DNA from: Cephalothrix spiralis
Taxonomy: Eukaryota > Nemertea > Palaeonemertea > Archinemertea > Cephalotrichidae
Assembly: GCA_032353305.1 (NCBI GenBank)
Contig: JAUCNG010359953.1
Span: 1 to 11,897 of the forward strand
Reading direction: 5' to 3'
Length of the DNA: 11,897 nucleotides
Shown: positions 1 to 7,784 of the stretch, in pieces
How the letters are laid out: each line of letters starts with the position of its first letter
Numbering within the stretch: position 1 is the first letter of the stretch
Position numbers and translations under genes: made by a program
The notes under the pieces: model-generated
The model's database searches: none
What the model was told of the DNA's origin: nothing
Seen by the model: only the letters and a program-made list of their open reading frames with translations

Positions 1-730
1 TACTTCTTTTAGTATTTTCTTTTAGACCATCAAGAAATAATGTCAGGCCATTGTTAAACCCAGATTTGTTCACCTTCGTAATATCATCGTATTCAATATT
101 TAACCCTAAACAGGCTCCAAATTCCGAATTTAGGACAGATATTTTATCGTTTGCATCAATATTTCCGAACTGTGCATATATAAGCATGTCATCCTTTTGA
201 TACGATACTGATTTTGTATTTTGAAAGCTGATGTCGTACCTTCGTGAAACATGACTTCTTTCGAACTTCTCACTGTATAAACCTTCTCTACAAATGGCAA
301 TAGCTGGTAAAGGAATGCTTGATTCTTCATTTATAACAATATTTATGTTTGTAGGACTACTCAAGAAATATGTTACCCGATTTGCAAGTTGGTAGAGGAA
401 CCCTGACACTGCTAGAGTTATCAGCAGTATTAACACTAGCCGACTTAATCCCTTTGTTTTGGAGGTATATCGCACTCCATGAAATGTGGTATCATCTGCA
501 TAGTCTGATATGATTTTTGAAAACCCATGCCTATCATTTTCATCATCAATTTTGATAGCATTTTTCATTCCACTAGATGTTGTTTCTTCCGCATAGCCTG
601 ATAGAACGTTTGAAAATCCAGGCATAAATCCCTTTGTTCTGGAGGTGTATCGCACTCCATGAAATGTTGTTTCATCCGCATAGCCTGATGGAACGTTTGA
701 AAACCCAGGCATATCTTGCTCTTCACCCAT
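1..730 (-). CDS. DEG/ENaC-family sodium channel, N-terminal exon (partial)
   Basis: Reading leftward from the ATG at 730-728, the frame stays open for 243 codons to the window edge, so the 3' part is missing. An in-frame TAA lies just upstream of this ATG, and no earlier ATG intervenes. The family makes trimeric, amiloride-sensitive cation channels of the plasma membrane, gated by protons, peptides or force. Three things show the family: the cytoplasmic motif TTFHGVRYTSKTKG with the His-Gly gating pair (H84, G85); a first membrane span at about residues 98-122 (LVLILLITLAVSGFLYQL); and, after a short linker, the extracellular start SIPLPAIAICR, matching the FPAVTICN block after TM1. The HG-to-TM1 spacing of about 13 residues is normal. 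H84 is much further from the N-terminus than in ASICs (about 30) because of a duplicated segment. The finger, thumb and TM2 parts lie outside the window. ASIC, FaNaC or a lineage-specific subfamily cannot be separated from this fragment. Confidence 0.88.
   Translation of the reverse strand, partial: MGEEQDMPGFSNVPSGYADETTFHGVRYTSRTKGFMPGFSNVLSGYAEETTSSGMKNAIKIDDENDRHGFSKIISDYADDTTFHGVRYTSKTKGLSRLVLILLITLAVSGFLYQLANRVTYFLSSPTNINIVINEESSIPLPAIAICREGLYSEKFERSHVSRRYDISFQNTKSVSYQKDDMLIYAQFGNIDANDKISVLNSEFGACLGLNIEYDDITKVNKSGFNNGLTLFLDGLKENTKRS
449..712 (-). repeat. Tandem copies of the HG-gating segment in the channel N-terminus
   Basis: Three related in-frame copies lie before TM1. Copy 1 (629-712, residues 7-34) and copy 3 (449-529, residues 68-94) both contain GF-S---S-YA-(D/E)-TTFHGVRYTS-TKG. 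I count about 12 differences over roughly 80 bases between them. Copy 2 (569-625, residues 36-54) keeps MPGFSNVLSGYAEETT but has SSG in place of FHG and then runs into an acidic spacer. Copies 1 and 2 are almost identical over their shared 50 bases, so the duplication appears recent. Confidence 0.9.
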
Positions 731-1835
731 TTTTATAGCAAATGCCTGACGTTAAATTATTTGACCAAATTGGTTTTTGAATAATTTAAAAAATACGTCA
801 ATGAATCAATATTTATCTTCATCCTTTAATTTTTGCACATATACAATATAGTAAAACAATGACATTCACAGCGATCCCGCGAAAAAGGGCGTATGTGGTA
901 TCTACGTGAAGTGGTTGACGAGGCTAATCGATTAGTGCGTAAAAGTGAAACGAGGAAAAAAAATATTATGCGCATTGTAAAAATGCAGCAGTTATTAATA
1001 ATAAATGATTTTTTATTTACGAACAAAAACTCGACTTGTAAAACAGTACTTGAATTTACATTTTAAAATAACAGTATTTACAAGTATTGAAAAGGTGATG
1101 CTTCAAATTGCATTCAAACATGTTGGTCAAGGTTCGAAAGTAACAAAAATATCAATTAACACCATGGTAGCACTGAACTTATCAATGCCACGCATAATGA
1201 AATGTCATGAATGAAATCCTCATATTTTACATGTACAGTGTAGTATACATGGTGTATTCAATAAGTAATGAGAACAATTTGAGAAGGGTGCTTATAATAA
1301 TCTAATCACAATGCCCTTCTAGGGCTTCTAGTATAACCTAAGGTATGTTTATTGTGTATCTTGTGACAGATTTTTTAATTGTGCCCTTCTATTCCTGACG
1401 AATCTTTTAGCACATTTAGATAGGCTTTTTTTAAAGTCAGCCACTTTAAGATTGATAGCCTTGTATATATGGTCAATGTTAATCATATCTACAATGCTAT
1501 TAATCCCAAAATGCATCAAAAACATTGCAAATTGCTGTATTCAACCAACAAACCTGTCTCAACGTGCTAAATCTACTATAATGGCAGAATATATACCCCT
1601 GCCTGCCCCCTTACACTGCTTCATAAACGACGCCTTGTAAAGCGGACTATGTGCTGTAAATAGTGTATATCATAAAAAAGTATTTAGAAGCGCTCGATCA
1701 GTAATACTGCCAATTTTATTTAGATAAAATAAAATTTTGATAAAAAATAAACGCGGAGATCAGCATGTATCACCGAACGTACTACCCAGTTATCGTTTAT
1801 GGCATTTTCATGATATCACGATTATCTTTTTTCAG
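731..1835. other. Intergenic or intronic stretch, no recognised gene
   Basis: This 1.1 kb separates the channel start codon from the first recognised MINDY exon on the other strand. It is AT-rich and has only short frames that resemble nothing I know. I looked on the plus strand for the missing MINDY exons, in particular the GGPCGV-type catalytic-cysteine block, and did not find them. Small features include a 9-bp direct repeat TGCCCTTCT (1312-1320 and 1382-1390) and an imperfect palindrome near 1230-1251. The divergent promoters of the two flanking genes could lie here, but no core element is convincing. Confidence 0.5.
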
Positions 1836-1906
1836 TTTATGACTGAAGGCTGTCCAGGGTGTCTTTTATTGCTGTATTCAATAGTTCTTTCAAGAACAAT
1901 CGAGAC
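1836..1906 (+). CDS. MINDY4B: MINDY-4B-like exon a
   Basis: The acceptor is a pyrimidine run ending TTTTTTCAG at 1835 and the donor is GTACGT at 1907. The exon starts in phase 0 and ends two bases into a codon, encoding FMTEGCPGCLLLLYSIVLSR and then TIE plus a split Thr. The GC-L---S-VLSR-IE pattern is conserved in MINDY-4 proteins. No ATG context or 5' UTR marks it as a first exon, so an upstream exon is expected. Confidence 0.8.
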
Positions 1907-4900
1907 GTACGTATATTTTTACTACAGTGTGTTATACGTTAGAATTTACAGATTAAATACGGACTTAAGCCTACCGCACACTAGTCCGCAGAATCGCACT
2001 AGGAACGCAGAATTGCAAGAACGCAGAATCGCAACAACGCTTGCGCACAAGATGGCAACAAAATGTTTTCAGCGCACACTAGTCTCAATAATCGCAGGTA
2101 CGCACGAACGCAAGTAAATTAATCTTCATTCTAGACCGTGTACTCGTCATTTCAAATACATCGGATTACGTGACAATTTAACGGACCTTGGTTATTTTGC
2201 TTTATTAGATGCGTATCTGCGATTATTTGTCGCAGTGCCTCCGCACACCAGGAAAACTGATAATCGAAATTCAGCAGAAACGCGGCAAATTCTAACATGT
2301 TATAATTTTTGTTGCGATCTTGCAGAATTGCGAGTATGCCCCCGCACACTAGGAATTATGATGCCATCGTGCAGATCGGCGTTGTTGCGTTCTAACGTTC
2401 CTACGATTCTGCGGACTAGTGTGAGGTAGGCTTTAGGCATTGTCGCATAGTTTTATGTGGCGCTGGCAGCCGATGTGTTGATATTTTATTGTTGTATTTT
2501 TAGAATTCGCAAAGATATTGGAGATGGAGTAGAACAAGTTCTTTTAAATGAAAGTGAAGAATTGGAACAAGCCTGTACCAATTTATTACTTACAAGTACC
2601 GCAGTTCCGTATATGCACAATGGAGTATTGTTATATGATAACGAAGGCCGTACTTTGGTAAGTTTTTCACATGCTTAGGCGAGCAAAAGCTTTACAATTA
2701 TGTCCCCATATTTGCGTAAATTGAACATGTTCCAAATGCCCACTAGCTGCAGCTCTTATTATTTCAATGGGTTATTTTTTCTACGTCTTCAGCTAGATGT
2801 CCAATTTACGCAAATATGGCCAAATACATTTGAGCTTTAATACAATCGGCCATTTTAGTGATTATAACGTAAAATCTTCGATTGGGTTCATTATGGGATG
2901 TTCAAAAAAATACATTTTAAAATAAATAACCAGGTGCTAGAAACATTGAGTACAATGATGATTTACAGAATCAACGCGTTGCATAAATTTTCATTCAAAA
3001 TGTGAAATTAAAACTTCATTTTTTCGCGCGTTTTTCGAAGTCCCGGGAATAGACTTTGTTTAGTATTGAAATATAGGTGTTATACTACCATGCCATATGC
3101 TTGGTTGACCTGTGGGATTTTGTTGCAAGTGATTATGAGTAATCAAAGTTGCCTGTTTGTGCAAACATGCTAGGTTTGAGACACGTGGACGAGGTCGGAT
3201 GTAGACACATTATACATCGATGAAATGGAAATCATCTGAATTTTAATTATGAATAAGAAAAAAATCTGCTCTGTGCGAGCCGCATATCGATTTTAAATCG
3301 ACAAAATTCGAAAAACACCATTATTTGGGCCCTCGCTGTGCCGCTTGCCGTGGGTCCAGATTTTTTTTTAAATTCTTGATGATACTTTGTGATCGATATT
3401 TTATGGAAACCAAAATGAAATGATCATATCGAGATATTGAAGCTTGAGATTAGTGAAAAAGCCATTTTTGCGTTTTTTTAAATCTGATAAAAACACTTCA
3501 ATTACCCATTGTGGGCCCCCAGGGGGTCGGATCAAAAAAATTTCGCGGTTCTAAATATTTTACCTAACAGAACAACATATCCAAAAATGAAGAAAATCGG
3601 TGATGCGATGAATCAAGACCGTCTGGTTTTTAGATAAAATGGCTCTTAACATTTCTTGATATTCCAAACTGAGCAAATTTCGTATTTAAGTTAAACAAAA
3701 AGGTATTGTCGAGATAATGACCTAATCAAAATATTTGACAATTTCTTTTTTGATAATTTGCTTGTTATGTTTTTCAGAAAAAGCCATTGCAAGGTATTGA
3801 AGTACGAAGTGATGTCGGGATGTTGTACTGGGACACAAGAGCCCCGCGCACATCCCCGGACGTGGTAGGTGGATTTTTTCCTCAAATCTAATGCTGAATG
3901 TGGGGTTATGTGACTGGGGTCTAATAATCAAAAGGCCCCGGCTGGTAACCCCGGTTGATTAAGTCCATTACAATTACAATGAAATATAAAATAATGAGTT
4001 AAACCTGGAATTGTGTTGTCTAGTTCGTAGGAAAAGGCCTCGGGAAGAGTGGTGTTCACCCCCTTGTTGCGGTCGTGTGATAACCATGCACTTCCGACGG
4101 CCTTCCCAAACGAACTATTCCAGATTTTACCCTATAAGAAACCCAACAAGGTTCACCCGTTGCCATTTTAAAAACATATTTGAACCTAAGAATCACCTAT
4201 TAAGAGCGAAGGAGAACAAAATGGTCATCACAGTTTTCGATATATACGCAGGTTTTAGGATTGCTCATGCGCAAATAATTAAAATAAGAACAGATTTTTT
4301 GTTAAATATGCATATCTATTCACGTTACATTTATATGGTCTATAACCAGTCGTTATTAAGTTCAAATTGGCAAATTAGGTAATTTTGAATCTTGAATTGG
4401 TTTTAGACCATATAAAAATTAGATCCGCGAGAGGATTCTTTTTAACGGTGAATAAAAGAGAATCATATAACCTCATTCTAACGAAGATTTGGATGGCATC
4501 CCGTCTCTTGACTATCAGCTGTTCTTAATTGTTGAATCTTACTTTAGTGGTTTTCTGATTATAATGAGGAGAAAATTGAGGTAAAATAATTGTTGTCCTA
4601 AATGTTTTTGCATTGTCACTTATTACGTAGTCTAGTGATAGACCCTCGGTCGGCCATCTTCAAATTTTTTGGGATTTATTATTTTACTTGCTAGATGCTG
4701 CTAGATGTTCGAGATCAGCAGACGATAAAGATCATTTTGACAAATAACTTTACGTTCTACCAAGTCGGTTATCTCTTGAAAATTTCTATTTTTCGCCCGA
4801 CTTGTTTATTATATATACGAATGTTAAAGATCTTTAAATCAGATTTACGACACGTTTATAACTAAATCACATACATTGAAACACATTGCTGCATAATTAG

Positions 4901-7697
4901 TTTAATTTTGATATTTTAATGCCTTTTAAAATCTTAAAGCAATATGGAAATTCAATTCCCATGCATTGTTGATCATTCTTTACTGCATTATTCAGATGGC
5001 CGAACGATTCCTTAGACCTAAATTATAATTAGGTATATCGTTTGACTACTTATTTTGTTGTATTTTTTATTATGTAAATTCATGTTGTATTAATTTGACA
5101 TTTCCACCAGATATAGAAGACCTGAATCTATAGATATTTTAGTGCCTCAGTGTTTGCAAAAAATAGGGCCTACAGCGGGGGGATGGCCTGAAAGTGCACG
5201 CACCAACACGGGTGTTGGGTGGGATGTTTTTGACATTGGTCTCACTTTCAAGACCACTTTCGAGACGTGTGTATCTAGAGGCTTATGTCTTGAAAGTGAG
5301 CTTCTTATTGTTTCGATAATGGGTGGTATCCAAGCCTACCGCACACTGGTCCGCAGAATCGTTTGATTTTGCTTGCGTTCTAGCGTTCTAGCGATTATGC
5401 CACCGCACACTAGAAATTTTGAAGCGTCGGCGTTCTAGCGTTCTAACTTTCTTGCGATTATGCGAATTAGTGTTGGTTAGGATTACATGTTTGATTTTTG
5501 CTGCGTTCTAACGTTGTTGCGTTCTAACGGACTAGTGTGCGGTAGGCTTAAAATAACTTCAAAGTGTCTATTTTTGAATGAATATGCCATGTTAAAATTC
5601 CTTTCCAGGTTGGCAGTATGCTGAAAACCCCGAAATGGCCCGTATGGCTTACCCTAATAAATGGCCAATACGCAGTGTTATTTAGTACCAATGCAGATTT
5701 GCTCAGAGACTGGAAAGTGGAAAATAGGTTTAATATATATTATTACACGCCATTAGATCATCAACAGGCAATATGTCGACTAACTGTAGGTATGTACCAA
5801 ACCTCGAACCCTTTTTAAGCCCTCCCACTTGTCCTAATTAGTATGAAACGATTTTTAGAACTATTTCCTTAATTTCCCTCAATTTCTCTTTACTTTTCCG
5901 TATCAAACTATAGCTCATTGTCCGCTTAAAGATCTCCCATGCGCGGGAAAAAACGCGATCAAAATCCAGTGACTACTTCAATTACAGAGGGTCTGGAAGG
6001 GTTTTCGTAAACCGTAAATTGCGAAAAATGAGCTCCGTAAACGTAAAAGGGATAAAAATATCGAAAAAACGTAAATCTATTATTTTGAAAACTGTGATCG
6101 TAAGCCATAAAATGACTAGAATACCGTAATCGTACAGCGTAAAGAGGTATTTAGGTGAAATTCCGTATCATAAACCATAATCTAGATAATTTTCCGTAAA
6201 CGTAAACCGTGATATTATAAGTTTCAGTGTAAGAACGAACCAAAATACCATTTAAATCGACTATATAGTATAGCATTTTGGTTCGTTCTTACACTGCAAC
6301 TTACAATAGTAATACATCATTGCATAAAACGTAAATTGGTTCAATGTTTTTTGTTAAGCATCGTGCGCTTCAGATAGAAAATTGCTCTGAGAACCTTTAA
6401 GGATTTCTTTAAGATTCACCAATTTCACTGACAATAAAAGAAAAGAAAGTAAAATGCTATACCTAAATTCCGTAAACGTAATATCGGTAAAATTTGCGAT
6501 CATAAACGTAAAATGACTGAACACAAGTCCGTAAACAGGATACCCCCTTCCAGACCCTCATTACAAATCTTCAACATGCTAGCCCCTAAAAGCCCTAAAA
6601 ACTAGCCCAGTGTTGTTAGGGGACAGAGATCTCATCGGAAATCTATTGTTGGTCAATGTTAATGTTGACACGCAAATTCGTTAGTAACAATTAACTCGGC
6701 AAGAATCTGCAAGAATTTTGGCAGGGATAGGGGATAAATTATATTGTTGTGGTATATCATTTGAAAGGTTTACTTTTAATTTGTCTCTTTAGATACACGT
6801 ATTGACAAAGAAGGCGGAGCCAAGAAAAACGGCAGCGATGATAAGAAGGTATCTCCTCTGGAATGTATGATCAAAAACAAGTAAGTGAACCTTCTTCTTG
6901 ATTTTCAAGTTATTACAATAAATATTTAAGTTAAGGTTGTAGAAAATTTGGGTGTAGGTCTTTTCGACCCTAACACTTTCTGCCTCACCACTTTCGGCCC
7001 CAGTACATTTTCGGCCCCAACACTTTCGGCCCCAGTACACTTTCGGCTCCAACACTTTCGGCCCCAGTACATTTTCGGCCACAACACTTTCGGCCCAAGT
7101 ACACTTTCGGCCCAAAAAGGTAATTTTGAAGACAGTTGCAGAGATTAAAAAAGTCAAAATTGTGAATTAACATCAGAGTTTCAAAATCGCTCAATATTTT
7201 AGGTGATGGACGATCAGATGGCTATTAAAGTGATGCACAATTGTACTTGATTATAAGATTAATGATGCTCTTTTGGCCGATTCTGGTGGTCTTCTAAGTT
7301 TAATATGGGCATCAAATATCAAAAATAAACAAACAAATTCTTTGTTTATTTTTGACGTTTGATACGCCAATTAAACTTTTTTTTGTATCTCTAAATACAT
7401 AATTCAATTGGAACTCTTCAAAATTAACTTTTTTGGGCTGAAGGTGTACTGGGGCCGAAAGTGTTGGGGCCGAAAATGTACTGGGGTCGAAAGTGGTGGG
7501 GCCGAAAGTGTTGGGGCCGAAAAGTCCGGCTCCCGAAAATTAAGATAAGAAAGAAAGTATGGCAAATTTTTTTCATGGATTGATCTTAGTCAATATTCTA
7601 TTTACGCAGCGTACACAATTACAAAATGTTTTTTTTTGTCATTTTCAGATGGCCCGATGCTACCGTCAGCTGGAATGATACGGAGCCATTTCTCTAA
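1836..7697 (+). CDS. MINDY4B: MINDY-4B-like (FAM188B) inactive deubiquitinase-family protein, C-terminal half, six spliced exons
   Basis: Six exons (1836-1906, 2504-2657, 3778-3864, 5609-5789, 6793-6880, 7649-7697) join without a frame break into 209 codons and a TAA. All five introns are GT-AG, with phases 2, 0, 0, 1, 2. MINDY proteins are cysteine proteases trimming K48-linked ubiquitin chains. Family marks in order: CPGCLLLLYSIVLSRTIE; CTNLLLTSTAVPYMHNG; LQGIEVRSDVGML; VGSMLKTPKWPVWL; VLFSTNADLLRDWKVENRFN followed by IYYY; RLTVD; and the C-terminus KWPDATVSWNDTEPFL. In active MINDY-3/4 the catalytic His lies in a block like SE-HF-VLF; here the aligned stretch is INGQYAVLF, so His is replaced by Gln, as expected for the MINDY-4B branch. 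It probably acts as a ubiquitin-binding pseudoenzyme, which is inference. The human protein is roughly twice this length, so the N-terminal half with the Cys position is missing: it lies beyond an upstream intron or is lost. The charged insert DKEGGAKKNGSDDKK after RLTVD is family-variable. Confidence 0.87.
1968..2432. mobile_element. MITE copy 1, PIF/Harbinger-like (TSD TTA)
   Basis: A 465-bp element in MINDY intron 1. The ends are inverted copies of AGCCTACCGCACACTAGTCC, continuing into GCAGAATCG, with one mismatch over about 30 bp. It is flanked by TTA at 1965-1967 and 2433-2435. A three-base TWA duplication is the habit of PIF/Harbinger transposases, so I assign it there tentatively. It codes for nothing. 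The interior repeats the tip motif CGCACACTAG and the modules CGCAGAATCG and AGAACGC several times on both strands. It is related to the copy at 5333-5548. Confidence 0.85.
2504..2657 (+). CDS. MINDY4B: MINDY-4B-like exon b
   Basis: The acceptor is TATTTTTAG at 2503 and the donor is GTAAGT at 2658. One base completes the Thr codon left open by exon a, followed by 51 codons from IRKDIGDGVEQ to NEGRTL. The stretch CTNLLLTSTAVPYMHNGV is the family block for the loop leading into the C-terminal fold. Confidence 0.85.
2706..2819. repeat. Perfect 18-bp inverted repeat (hairpin)
   Basis: CCATATTTGCGTAAATTG at 2706-2723 is exactly reverse-complemented at 2802-2819, with a 78-base loop. It lies in MINDY intron 2 just after exon b. 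No target duplication is visible, so it could be the core of a short decayed fold-back element. Confidence 0.8.
2820..3777. other. Remainder of MINDY intron 2, no gene
   Basis: About 950 bases with no recognisable coding sequence. Two GC-richer patches at about 3328-3358 and 3508-3534 (each with GGGCCC and GGGTC) sit in otherwise AT-rich DNA roughly 180 bases apart. They are vaguely alike, possibly a decayed tandem repeat, but I cannot define a unit. Confidence 0.4.
3778..3864 (+). CDS. MINDY4B: MINDY-4B-like exon c
   Basis: The acceptor is TTTTTCAG at 3777 and the donor is GTAGGT at 3865, with phase 0 at both ends. It encodes 29 residues, starting KKPLQGIEVRSDVGMLYWD. The L-GI--RSD-G-L motif directly precedes the VG--LKTP motif in this family, and that order is restored when exon d is joined. 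Confidence 0.83.
4330..4416. repeat. Hairpin with 19-bp arms (18 matching)
   Basis: TTTATATGGTCTATAACCA at 4330-4348 pairs with 4398-4416 with a single mismatch. Pairing resumes further in (TTCAAATT against AATTTTGAA), so most of the 87 bases can fold. It lies in MINDY intron 3. Confidence 0.75.
5241..5300. repeat. Perfect 14-bp inverted repeat
   Basis: CTCACTTTCAAGAC at 5241-5254 is reverse-complemented at 5287-5300 around a 32-base loop. It lies just left of the second Harbinger-like MITE and may be an independent hairpin or the remnant of another insertion. Confidence 0.7.
5333..5548. mobile_element. MITE copy 2, same PIF/Harbinger-like family
   Basis: A 216-bp relative of the element at 1968-2432, in MINDY intron 3. 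The left end AGCCTACCGCACACTGGTCC and the right end, in inverted orientation, share 21 bp with one mismatch. The flanks are CCA and TAA, so no intact target duplication remains. A degraded extra tip (CCGCACACTAG near 5402 and an inverted GTGTTGGTTAGG near 5471) lies inside, as if the copy were a composite or internally rearranged. Confidence 0.78.
5609..5789 (+). CDS. MINDY4B: MINDY-4B-like exon d (pseudo-active-site His block)
   Basis: The acceptor is CCTTTCCAG at 5608 and the donor is GTATGT at 5790. The exon encodes VGSMLKTPKWPVWLTLINGQ and continues through YAVLF, the DWK motif, IYYY and RLTV, ending one base into an Asp codon. This is the most diagnostic exon. The position of the catalytic His in active MINDY enzymes is held by Gln (in INGQY). 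Confidence 0.9.
5987..6559. mobile_element. MITE with CGTAAA-array interior (TSD ATTACA)
   Basis: A 573-bp element in MINDY intron 4. The terminal inverted repeat GAGGGTCTGGAAGGG is at both ends (5987-6001 and, inverted, 6545-6559), and the 6-bp direct repeat ATTACA flanks it exactly (5981-5986 and 6560-6565). The body holds about a dozen CGTAAA motifs, all on the plus strand, in degenerate CCGTAAACGTAAA blocks, plus a large central hairpin. No coding capacity. The 6-bp duplication does not fit hAT (8), mariner (TA) or Harbinger (3) well, so the superfamily is left open. Confidence 0.85.
6213..6308. repeat. Long hairpin inside the CGTAAA element
   Basis: Two 34-base arms (6213-6246 and 6275-6308) are inverted copies with 32 matches, including a perfect 22-bp core from CAGTGTAAGAACG through AACCAAAAT. 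The loop is 28 bases. The stem sits near the middle of the surrounding element. It could be a nested smaller fold-back insertion or the structural core of the element. Confidence 0.85.
6793..6880 (+). CDS. MINDY4B: MINDY-4B-like exon e
   Basis: The acceptor is TTGTCTCTTTAG at 6792 and the donor is GTAAGT at 6881. It completes an Asp codon, then encodes a Lys/Gly-rich charged loop and VSPLECMIKN, leaving two bases of a Lys codon. The PLE--I--KW arrangement with exon f is typical of the MINDY-4 C-terminus. Confidence 0.83.
6950..7534. mobile_element. MITE with minisatellite termini, hAT-like flanks
   Basis: A 585-bp element in MINDY intron 5. Each terminal arm is an array of about 16-base units (CACTTTCGGCCCCAGTA alternating with CATTTTCGGCCCCAA), on the plus strand at 6950-7130 and inverted at 7417-7534. 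The left arm has about eight units and is longer by roughly two 32-bp dimers. The outermost bases resemble each other (GGGTGTAGGTCTTTTCG against GGGAGCCGGACTTTTCG). The flanks GAAAATTT (6942-6949) and GAAAATTA (7535-7542) match in seven of eight bases, compatible with the 8-bp duplication of hAT elements. No coding frame makes sense; translations just repeat GRKC- or GPST-like peptides. Confidence 0.82.
7298..7376. repeat. Central imperfect hairpin of the minisatellite MITE
   Basis: Arms 7298-7333 and 7341-7376 (36 bases each, about six mismatches) face each other around a 7-base loop. Their innermost part AAAAATAAACAAA is perfect. The right arm contains TTTGACGTTTGATACGCCA, which recurs near 8235. 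Confidence 0.75.
7649..7697 (+). CDS. MINDY4B: MINDY-4B-like terminal exon f
   Basis: The acceptor is ATTTTCAG at 7648. The exon completes the Lys codon and encodes WPDATVSWNDTEPFL followed by TAA (7695-7697). The KW--ATV-WN-TEPFL ending is characteristic of MINDY-4 proteins and confirms the strand, the phase and the end of the gene. Confidence 0.88.
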
Positions 7698-7784
7698 TTT
7701 AAAAAGGCTTAACAATAATCTGGCTTTTGACATTTGTATTTTAACAAAAAGTGGCATTCACTTTCACAGTCTTGTGGTAAGAGA

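Larger units (their letters stand above)
3865..5332. other. MINDY intron 3, upstream part, no gene
   Basis: A long AT-rich stretch between exon c and the second Harbinger-like MITE. Apart from the hairpins at 4330-4416 and 5241-5300 and an imperfect GC-rich palindrome at about 3924-3962 (GGCCCCGG against CCCCGGTTGATT), I see nothing functional. A 123-codon frame at 4011-4382 looks fortuitous. Confidence 0.45.

Noticed and set aside
130-330. Minus-strand 66-codon frame starting MKNQAF
   Set aside because: It is an out-of-frame shadow of the DEG/ENaC exon, which runs through the same bases in another frame.
826-1026. 66-codon minus-strand frame upstream of the channel exon
   Set aside because: No homology and no splice linkage to the channel. 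The channel frame has its own ATG preceded by an in-frame stop.
1253-1277. GGTGTATTCAATAAGTAATG, resembling a mariner terminal repeat
   Set aside because: No inverted partner was found in the window and no transposase remnant lies next to it.
1449-1570. Possible MINDY upstream exon (short open frame after an AG near 1438)
   Set aside because: The peptide does not resemble any MINDY segment, and no phase-0 donor convincingly links it to exon a.
3924-3962. GC-rich imperfect palindrome considered as a tRNA or terminator-like structure
   Set aside because: It cannot be folded into a cloverleaf with conserved tRNA bases, and a hairpin terminator is not expected in animal nuclear DNA.
4011-4382. 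123-codon plus-strand frame in MINDY intron 3
   Set aside because: The composition is irregular and matches no known domain. It overlaps a hairpin and lies between two well-supported exons, so it is most likely fortuitous.
6789-7157. Minus-strand 122-codon frame with GRKC/GAES-type repeats, and the opposite frame with GPST/SAPT repeats
   Set aside because: These are translations of the TTTCGGCCCC minisatellite arm of a MITE; the frame also overlaps MINDY exon e antisense.
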